Shown piece by piece: positions 58,624 to 64,000 of a DNA stretch of 64,000 nt. Position 1 is the stretch's first letter. Each line of letters opens with the position of its first letter. The DNA comes from an uncultured Sphaerochaeta sp. (GTDB lineage: Bacteria; Spirochaetota; Spirochaetia; Sphaerochaetales; Sphaerochaetaceae), in NCBI RefSeq assembly GCF_963676285.1, contig NZ_OY781063.1:930001-994000 (forward strand), read 5' to 3'. The notes under the pieces are model-generated. The model was not told the DNA's origin. It did no database searches and was given only the letters and a program-made list of their open reading frames with translations. A program made the position numbers and the translations under genes.

Positions 58624-59508
58624 TTACTTACGAACCTCAATGCCCGCTTCCTTCTCGTACCACTGGACAAGCCCGCCGTGGTCGTCAGATCCCTTGCCGT
58701 CTGAGGAGAGGGACCTCATCATCTCGATGATCGAGTCCGAGAGAGGGGTCGGGGTCTTCACCGTTGCTGCGGTGTCAAGCGCGTTCTGCAGGTCCTTGAT
58801 GTGCAGGTCGATGCGGAACCCGGGCCTGAAGTTCCCGTCCAGCACCAAAGGCGCCTTCGCATCGAGGACCGTGCTGCCGGCAAGTCCCCCACGGATTGCC
58901 TTGAACACCTTCTCGGGGTCAACGTCGGCCTTGGTTGCAAGCACCAGTGCCTCGCTCATCCCCGCGATGTTCGCCGCCACCATGATCTGGTTCGCCAGCT
59001 TGGTCGTGTTCCCGCTGCCGATCTCCCCGACCAGGGTCACACTCCCGCCCATCACCTGCAGGATCGGCTCGACCTGTTTGAAGGTCTCCTCCGGTCCGCC
59101 GACCATGATCGCAAGCGTACCGTCGATCGCCTTCGGCTCCCCGCCGGAGACGGGGGCGTCAAGCATGACCACTCCCTTCTTCGCCAGCTCGGCCGCCACC
59201 TCCCGGCTCACGATCGGGCTGATGGAGCTCATGTCCACCACCACCAGGCCTTCCTTGGCGCCTTCAATCACTCCACCCTCTCCAAGTACCACCGTCTGCA
59301 CATGGGGGGAGTTGGGCAGCATCGTGACCACCACATCGCTCTGTGATGCCACTTCCTTTGCGCTCGCTGCCTCTGCGGCCCCGGAAGCGACCAGCTCGGC
59401 GACCGCTTCCTTGTTGATATCGTTCACGACCAGGCTGTAGCCGGCCTTGATCAGGTTCTTCGCCATGGGCTTGCCCATGATCCCGAGTCCTATGAATCCT
59501 ATCTTCAT
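58624..59508 (-). CDS. garR: 2-hydroxy-3-oxopropionate (tartronate semialdehyde) reductase
   Basis: This is a 294-residue beta-hydroxyacid dehydrogenase that reduces tartronate semialdehyde to D-glycerate. The N-terminal GFIGLGIMGKPMAKNLIKAGY (4-24) is the Rossmann motif. DAPVSGGEPKAIDGTLAIMVGG near 118-139 is the substrate loop, and the catalytic Lys lies in GSGNTTKLANQIMVAANIA near 166-172. Relatives such as 3-hydroxyisobutyrate dehydrogenase are close, so substrate assignment is moderate. The coding sequence counts 65-67% G+C in 60-base lines, against about 43% in the transaldolase gene next door. AAGGAG is 7 bases from the ATG. Confidence 0.88.
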   Translation of the reverse strand: MKIGFIGLGIMGKPMAKNLIKAGYSLVVNDINKEAVAELVASGAAEAASAKEVASQSDVVVTMLPNSPHVQTVVLGEGGVIEGAKEGLVVVDMSSISPIVSREVAAELAKKGVVMLDAPVSGGEPKAIDGTLAIMVGGPEETFKQVEPILQVMGGSVTLVGEIGSGNTTKLANQIMVAANIAGMSEALVLATKADVDPEKVFKAIRGGLAGSTVLDAKAPLVLDGNFRPGFRIDLHIKDLQNALDTAATVKTPTPLSDSIIEMMRSLSSDGKGSDDHGGLVQWYEKEAGIEVRK

Positions 59509-59519
59509 CTCTTTGCTCC

Positions 59520-60458
59520 TTACTTGCCGGCCAGGACCGCCCTGGCCTTCTTCGCGACATCCTCCGCCTCAAGGCCGTAGTGCCTGAGCAGGATCTCGTA
59601 GTTCTCCGCACTGGTGCCGTAGCGGTCACCCACTCCCAGCATCTCGATGGGCAGGCGGCTCTTGCTCAGCGCCTGGCACACCACGCTGCCAAGCCCCCCG
59701 ATGACGTTGTGCTCCTCAGCAGTAACGACGCCTTTCACGCCCTCGCAGAAGCCGAGCAGGGCCTCGGTGTCCAGCGGCTTGATCGTCGAAACGTTCACCA
59801 CCCTTGCGGAGATGCCTTCCTTTTCCAGGATCTTTGCTGCCTCCATGGACTGCTGCACCATCACCCCGGTTGCGAAGATCACCACGTCCCCTCCGTCGAC
59901 CATCTGGGTCATCTTGCCGATGTGGTACTCCTCGGCGGGGTCAGTTACGATAGGCAGGTCGTTTCGGTTGATGCGCAGGTACATCGGTCCCTTCTGTTCC
60001 ACCATCGCCCTGACCATCTTCTCGGTCTCCACCGCATCACAGGGGCTGAGCACGGTCATGTGCGGCAGCACCTGCATCAGTGCGATGTCGTCGATGCTCT
60101 GGTGCGTCTTGCCGTCGCCGTAGTCGGAGAGTCCTGCACTGGAACCGCAGATCTTCACATTCAGGTTCGCAATTGTCACCGAGGAGCGGATCTGGTCGTA
60201 GGCTCGGCCTGATGCGAAGACCGCAAACGAGTTCATGAACGGGATCTTCCCAGTCAGGGAGAGTCCTGCGGAGACCGACGCCATGTTCTGCTCGGCGATC
60301 CCCATCTGGAAGTAGCGCTCGGGGTACTCGGCTGCGAACAGCTTGCTCATCGTGGAGTTGCCCAGGTCGGCTTCCAGCATCACGATATCCTTGTTGTCCT
60401 TTCCCAGCTCGACCAATGTCTCGCCGTAGGTTGTCCTCAGGCTGTCTGTCGTCCTCAT
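59520..60458 (-). CDS. Transketolase, C-terminal subunit
   Basis: This is a 312-residue protein with the pyrimidine-binding and C-terminal domains of transketolase. The catalytic Glu is in QMGIAEQNMASVSAGLS near 55-71; SDYGDGKTHQSIDDIALM near 108 is typical of split transketolases; VTAEEHNVIGGLGSVV lies in the C-terminal domain. It needs the N-terminal subunit encoded just upstream to bind thiamine diphosphate. Its ATG overlaps that gene's stop by four bases, with GGAGG upstream. It shares the high G+C of its neighbours. Confidence 0.93.
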   Translation of the reverse strand: MRTTDSLRTTYGETLVELGKDNKDIVMLEADLGNSTMSKLFAAEYPERYFQMGIAEQNMASVSAGLSLTGKIPFMNSFAVFASGRAYDQIRSSVTIANLNVKICGSSAGLSDYGDGKTHQSIDDIALMQVLPHMTVLSPCDAVETEKMVRAMVEQKGPMYLRINRNDLPIVTDPAEEYHIGKMTQMVDGGDVVIFATGVMVQQSMEAAKILEKEGISARVVNVSTIKPLDTEALLGFCEGVKGVVTAEEHNVIGGLGSVVCQALSKSRLPIEMLGVGDRYGTSAENYEILLRHYGLEAEDVAKKARAVLAGK

Positions 60459-61303
60459 GCCTCTACCTCCTTCCTCATGTTGTCTATGCACTGCCATGCT
60501 ATCTTGTACTCTTCCTCATTCATGGATGCGTTGTGGTACTTCGCTTTCCCTTCTGCAAACGGGAAGCACTTGCCCTTGACGGTGTGTGCCATGATCGCGG
60601 TCGGGCCTTCCTTGTATGCCCTTGCAGCATCAAGGGCCCCCAGGACCTGCTCCATGTCGTGCCCGTCGATCTCGATCACGTTCCACCCGAAGGCCTTCCA
60701 CTTCTCCACCAGGTTCTCGATCGGGAAGATCTCGGCGGTCGTGCTGGTCGCCTGCACGCCGTTCCAGTCCACGATCGCCGTCAGGTTGCTTGCCTTGTAT
60801 ACTGCCGCTGCCATCACGGCCTCCCACACCTGGCCCTCGGCTAGCTCGCCGTCCCCCAGGATGGTGTAGACGCGGCTCTCGCTCTTATCCAGCGTAAGGC
60901 CCAGGGCGACACCCAGGGATACCGACAGCCCCTGCCCGAGGCTCCCGGTCACCGCCTCGATGCCCGGGGTCTTGTCCATGTCCGGGTGTCCCTGCAGGAT
61001 GCCCTCGAAGGTCTTCACCTTGCCCAGCTCGCCGCGCTCGAAGTACCCCAGCTCCGCAAGGCAGGCATACTGCACCAGCACCGCGTGCCCCTTGCTCATG
61101 ATCAGCCGGTCACGGCCGGGGTCCTTCGGGTCGTCCTCGTTCACCTTCATCGTGTGGAAGTACAGGGCCGCCATCACATCCGCTATCGAGCTGCTCCCGC
61201 CAAGGTGCCCCACCTTCCCAGGGGGGATCATCTCCAGGATGTTTGCTCTTACCTGGATCGCCTTCAGCTGCAGTTCCTTTACCAATTCTTGAGAATAGTT
61301 CAT
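60455..61303 (-). CDS. Transketolase, N-terminal subunit
   Basis: This is a 282-residue protein with the diphosphate-binding domain of transketolase. His in KVGHLGGSSSIADVMAALYF, His in MSKGHAVLVQYACLAELGYF and the GDG...N thiamine diphosphate motif (ILGDGELAEGQVWEA to VDWNGVQAT) are visible. It transfers two-carbon units between sugar phosphates with the C-terminal subunit. Split transketolases of this kind also serve branched-sugar routes such as apulose 4-phosphate cleavage; nothing here decides between them. AAGGAG is 5 bases before the ATG at 61303. Confidence 0.93.
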   Translation of the reverse strand: MNYSQELVKELQLKAIQVRANILEMIPPGKVGHLGGSSSIADVMAALYFHTMKVNEDDPKDPGRDRLIMSKGHAVLVQYACLAELGYFERGELGKVKTFEGILQGHPDMDKTPGIEAVTGSLGQGLSVSLGVALGLTLDKSESRVYTILGDGELAEGQVWEAVMAAAVYKASNLTAIVDWNGVQATSTTAEIFPIENLVEKWKAFGWNVIEIDGHDMEQVLGALDAARAYKEGPTAIMAHTVKGKCFPFAEGKAKYHNASMNEEEYKIAWQCIDNMRKEVEA

Positions 61304-61335
61304 CTTCTCTCTCCTTACTTGTACAGGAATCGTGT

Positions 61336-62088
61336 TCAGCAACAGGTCACGCCACCATCTACTGGCAGGGCAACTCCATTGATGAACGAAGCCTCTTCGC
61401 TTGCGAGGTACAATACTGCGTTTGCAACATCATCAGATGTAGCAAGACGCCCTAAGGGGACCTCGTCAAACCGTTGTTGTTTCTTTACAGGATCTTTGAA
61501 CATCTGCTGTACAAGAGGAGTATCGACTGTGCTGGGGTGAATTGAGTTACACCGGATGTTCTCGCTTCCGTATCTACTGGCAATGGATTTGGTCAAAAGA
61601 GTAACCGCACCCTTGGTGGTGGTATATGCCTCTGGGGTAAAGCGGTGACCGATCAAACCACATACAGAGGAGGTGTTGATAATTGCCCCACCACCCTGCT
61701 TTCGCATGACAGGAATCACGTACTTGGTGCCGAGGAATACTGAACCAACATTGACGAGCATCATGGTGTTGAATTCGCTGATGACCATCTCCTCGATGGG
61801 CTTTCTGATGTTGATCCCGGCGTTGTTCACCAGGACATCAATCCTGCCCTCTTTTACCACTACTGTATCGATGGCCTGTTTCCAAGCTTCTTCACTAGTC
61901 AGATCCATCTGGATGAAGCTTGCATAATAGGAGCTCTTAACGAGTTCTGCTTCCAACTCCATCCCTTTCTTCTCATCGAGGTCGAGGATGTACAGCTTTG
62001 CTCCATTTTTACAGAGCAACTCCACCATGACCGCTCCCAGGCCACCGGCTCCGCCGGTGACCAGGATGACTTTATCTTTCACATTCAC
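61336..62088 (-). CDS. SDR family oxidoreductase
   Basis: This is a 250-residue NAD(P)-dependent short-chain dehydrogenase. The cofactor motif is VILVTGGAGGLGAVMVELL (7-25), NNAGI lies near 87, catalytic Ser is in INTSSVCGLIGH and the catalytic Tyr-x3-Lys is YTTTKGAV near 152. The end PVDGGVTCC is usual. The start is GTG with AAGGAAG 6 bases upstream. Its base composition is average, so the GC-rich block begins only downstream of it. It lies between the TctA permease gene and the transketolase genes and probably oxidises the imported compound. Confidence 0.88.
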   Translation of the reverse strand: MNVKDKVILVTGGAGGLGAVMVELLCKNGAKLYILDLDEKKGMELEAELVKSSYYASFIQMDLTSEEAWKQAIDTVVVKEGRIDVLVNNAGINIRKPIEEMVISEFNTMMLVNVGSVFLGTKYVIPVMRKQGGGAIINTSSVCGLIGHRFTPEAYTTTKGAVTLLTKSIASRYGSENIRCNSIHPSTVDTPLVQQMFKDPVKKQQRFDEVPLGRLATSDDVANAVLYLASEEASFINGVALPVDGGVTCC

Positions 62089-62100
62089 GATTAACTTCCT

Positions 62101-63618
62101 TTATTGTGGTTCGCTAGCGCTGGTTTTCTTTTGCAAGCGGCTGTTTTTTACACCACTGACAAAAATCCAGACAATTGCGAGCATCAAGATGATTCCGACA
62201 GGACGACCCAGCAATGGGATGATTGAACCCTGTCCCTGCATAAGGGCTTGGCGGAAGCTGATGTCAGCCGTAGGTCCAAGAATGATTCCCAGTACCAGAG
62301 GTGCCATCGGATAGTTGAGCTTGCGCAGGATATATCCAAGGATACCAAAGATGAACATGACATGGATGTCAAAGATGTTCACGTTTCCGGCATACGCTCC
62401 GATGACCGTAAGAGGAACAATGATCGGCATCAAGATCTTCCGGTTTATCTTCAGGATCTTAACCATTGGTTTGGTGAGCAATAGACCGAATACCAACATT
62501 GATGCGGTTGCGATCAAGAGCGTCACTGCAGTCAGGTAGAGGAAATCCGGGGACTCAAGTGCGAGCATTGGACCCGGCTTGATACCATGAAGCCAGATGG
62601 CTGCAAGGAACATTGCCGCTGGAGGAGATCCGGGAACAGCAAGGGTAAGCAGGGGAATCATGGCACCGCCAATACAGGCATTGTTTGCTGTCTCAGCTGA
62701 TGCGAGGCCTTCATAACTACCTTTCCCGAAAAGATGTCCATGCTTACTGCGTCGCTTTCCAACATCGTAACTGACCCAGGCTGCAATATCTTCACCAGCA
62801 CCAGGGACTGCCCCGATACCGCTTCCGATAAAGCCGGAGCGGACAGCTGTGGAAAGAACATCCTTGACCATACTCTTATCGGGAAGCACTTTTCCTAGCT
62901 GGCTCTCAATTGAATAGGGAATATCTTCCTGCAAGACAGTTAGAATCTCAGAGATGCCAAATACACCAATCAAGGCAGGGATCAGGGAGATTCCACCCAT
63001 CAAGTCATAGCTGCCATAGGTAAACCGCGGGAACGCATAGACGGCATCCAAGCCGATCATAGCGGTAAAGAATCCTAGGAATCCTACTATCCAACCCTTG
63101 AGAGGAGTACTCTGCGTAGAGAGGTTTCCGCAGATCATGATACCGAAAACGGAGATAAGGAAGTACTCCCACTGACCGAACTTCAGGGCGATCTTATAGA
63201 GAAATGGGGTCAGGAAGATCAATAGAAGAATTGAAATCAGAGTACCTACAAAGGAGGCTACAATACCAACTCCAATTGCTTGTCCACCATGCCCTTTCTT
63301 GGCAAGGACAAATCCATCCAAGGCGGTTGCCGCCGCTGATGGTGTTCCAGGGATGTTGATCATAATCGCTGAATAACAACCACCCATAACAGCTCCAACG
63401 TAGACTCCGAGGAGGAAGGCTACGGCAGTAGCAAGCTGCATTGAGTAGGTTAGGTTGATCAGCAGGGCGAGGGCCATGGTAGCGGTCAGTCCTGGAACTG
63501 CTCCAACCACGATACCGGCCACGGTTGCAATCATTGTAACGAATACCTGTGGAAATCCGAACGCCTGTGCTGCTGCGGACCCGAACAGGGCAAATTGCTG
63601 TGCAAATGCTTCAAACAT
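62101..63618 (-). CDS. tctA: Tripartite tricarboxylate transporter permease, TctA family
   Basis: This is a 505-residue inner-membrane protein with about ten to twelve hydrophobic segments. Family motifs are GAVPGLTATMALALLINLTY near 34-53, YVGAVMGGCYSAIMINIPGTPSAAATALDG near 68-97, and GAVPGAGEDIAAWVSYDVGKRRSKH in the middle, with the repeated PG loops of the family. It carries carboxylates delivered by a TctC binding protein, which is not in the window. GGGAG is 5 bases before the ATG at 63618. TctB lies immediately upstream. A sugar acid is a likely ligand given the downstream enzymes (inference). Confidence 0.93.
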   Translation of the reverse strand: MFEAFAQQFALFGSAAAQAFGFPQVFVTMIATVAGIVVGAVPGLTATMALALLINLTYSMQLATAVAFLLGVYVGAVMGGCYSAIMINIPGTPSAAATALDGFVLAKKGHGGQAIGVGIVASFVGTLISILLLIFLTPFLYKIALKFGQWEYFLISVFGIMICGNLSTQSTPLKGWIVGFLGFFTAMIGLDAVYAFPRFTYGSYDLMGGISLIPALIGVFGISEILTVLQEDIPYSIESQLGKVLPDKSMVKDVLSTAVRSGFIGSGIGAVPGAGEDIAAWVSYDVGKRRSKHGHLFGKGSYEGLASAETANNACIGGAMIPLLTLAVPGSPPAAMFLAAIWLHGIKPGPMLALESPDFLYLTAVTLLIATASMLVFGLLLTKPMVKILKINRKILMPIIVPLTVIGAYAGNVNIFDIHVMFIFGILGYILRKLNYPMAPLVLGIILGPTADISFRQALMQGQGSIIPLLGRPVGIILMLAIVWIFVSGVKNSRLQKKTSASEPQ

Positions 63619-63632
63619 AGGTGCTCCCACCT

Positions 63633-64000
63633 CTATGGTAGAGGAATTTTAAAGACATACTGGAAAATAGCACTGATCAGTAACGCTGAAAGGACTGAAA
63701 TAATGATATTCTTCAACCAGGTTGTAGATTTCAGATACCAGAAGGTAACAACCAGATAGAGGAAGGTGGCTATTGCAAAATGAATTCTACCTATCAAGCC
63801 ATAGATATAGACCACCATAAAGAATGAGAGAATGACTACGCGTTTTGATTCTGGGCTGAGGAACAACGCAATAAGGCTGTCCTTTCGAAATGTGCTTTTT
63901 GTCGCTGCTACACTTCCCCCTCGAATTGCTCCAATCAACATAACGATTCCGAACAGACAGAATATGATTCCCAGAATGAATGGGAAGAATCCTGGTGCAT
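63633..64000 (-). CDS. tctB: Tripartite tricarboxylate transporter small subunit, TctB family (partial)
   Basis: Cut by the right edge: the frame stays open to base 64000 with APGFFPFILGIIFCLFGIVM ahead of the first internal Met at 63941. APGFFPxILGxxL is the usual TctB beginning, so only a few tens of residues are missing. The 122 visible residues contain four hydrophobic segments (for example RVVILSFFMVVYIYGLIG and IIISVLSALLISAIFQYVF). It forms the small membrane subunit with TctA, which starts 14 bases downstream. TctC may lie beyond the edge. Confidence 0.88.
   Translation of the reverse strand, partial: APGFFPFILGIIFCLFGIVMLIGAIRGGSVAATKSTFRKDSLIALFLSPESKRVVILSFFMVVYIYGLIGRIHFAIATFLYLVVTFWYLKSTTWLKNIIISVLSALLISAIFQYVFKIPLP

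Noticed and set aside
58580..59440. Long plus-strand reading frame antisense to garR
   Set aside because: It is a by-product of the high G+C codon usage of the real gene; the translation is Ser/Thr/Pro-rich low-complexity and has no family features.
57503..61303. Sulfoquinovose (sulfo-transaldolase or sulfo-transketolase) pathway
   Set aside because: Transaldolase, transketolase and isomerase genes raised the idea, but no sulfonate transporter, sulfoquinovosidase or sulfolactaldehyde enzyme is recognisable.
1..64000. tRNA genes, rRNA genes, CRISPR arrays, insertion sequences and prophage genes
   Set aside because: I looked through the gaps on both strands and saw no cloverleaf, regular repeat-spacer pattern, transposase or integrase. 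A covariance-model scan would be needed to exclude small RNAs.

Overview
The window looks like part of a chromosome of a free-living, saccharolytic, fermentative bacterium of about 50% G+C. Gene content and protein style are most reminiscent of Sphaerochaeta-type spirochaetes: many carbohydrate ABC transporters, split transketolase, GntR/RpiR/AraC regulators, and no visible mobile elements. This assignment is inference from gene content; there is no rRNA or other marker here. I found no tRNA, rRNA, CRISPR array, insertion sequence or phage gene. About 60 protein genes fill nearly all of the sequence.

Layout. (1) 39-10262 is a purine/nucleoside block: a NupABC-type nucleoside ABC transporter (its binding protein would lie off the left edge), a fused 2Fe-2S/molybdopterin xanthine dehydrogenase-like enzyme, an AraC regulator, a guanine-deaminase-like amidohydrolase and an exported purine nucleoside permease (NUP) family protein. 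(2) 10578-17219 is mixed metabolism: nitronate monooxygenase, PNPOx-like protein, chromate transporter, Fe-alcohol dehydrogenase, cupin, a xylose-isomerase-like barrel that has lost key metal ligands, and a DUF89 protein. (3) 17223-26884 holds two divergent sugar operons: a MalEFG-type ABC importer with an acetolactate decarboxylase lipoprotein (minus), and RpiR, 6-phosphogluconate dehydrogenase, a KDG-kinase-like PfkB, Zn-alcohol dehydrogenase and a Gfo/Idh/MocA oxidoreductase (plus). (4) 27068-34525 is a tight eight-gene plus-strand operon: a shikimate-dehydrogenase-like protein without the catalytic Asp, a cupin phosphoglucose isomerase, an UlaG-like metallo-hydrolase, GntR, a DeoC-like protein without catalytic residues, DeoC itself, a sigma-54 activator and a KDPG aldolase with a VOC-like tail. 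I do not recognise this as a known pathway, and it is the best candidate for an undescribed system. (5) 34530-36898 (minus) is a 2-hydroxyacid dehydrogenase and a gluconokinase-like FGGY kinase; 37054-37485 (plus) is an RbsD/FucU mutarotase. (6) 37530-47906 (minus) is a ten-gene pentose or pentitol operon: RbsBAC-type importer, two tandem FGGY kinases, an unknown protein, aldo/keto reductase, ribokinase, cupin and Zn-dehydrogenase. It is preceded by a very good -24/-12 (sigma-54) promoter with repeated upstream elements. (7) 48235-49940 has an AI-2E family exporter and a one-domain asparaginase. (8) 49930-56434 (minus) is a xyloside operon: MalEFG-type importer, GH43, ThuA and Gfo/Idh. (9) 56736-64000 (minus) has TctB (cut by the right edge), TctA, an SDR, split transketolase, tartronate-semialdehyde reductase, then a transaldolase and a KduD-like SDR.

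Cross-cutting observations. All three ABC binding-protein genes whose ends are visible are followed by a strong intercistronic hairpin without a U-tract. Two separate blocks (33563-34525 and 58624-61303) are clearly richer in G+C than their neighbours. Two genes (7587 and 16311) look leaderless. Many start codons were placed by Shine-Dalgarno position rather than by the longest reading frame, as noted in each entry.
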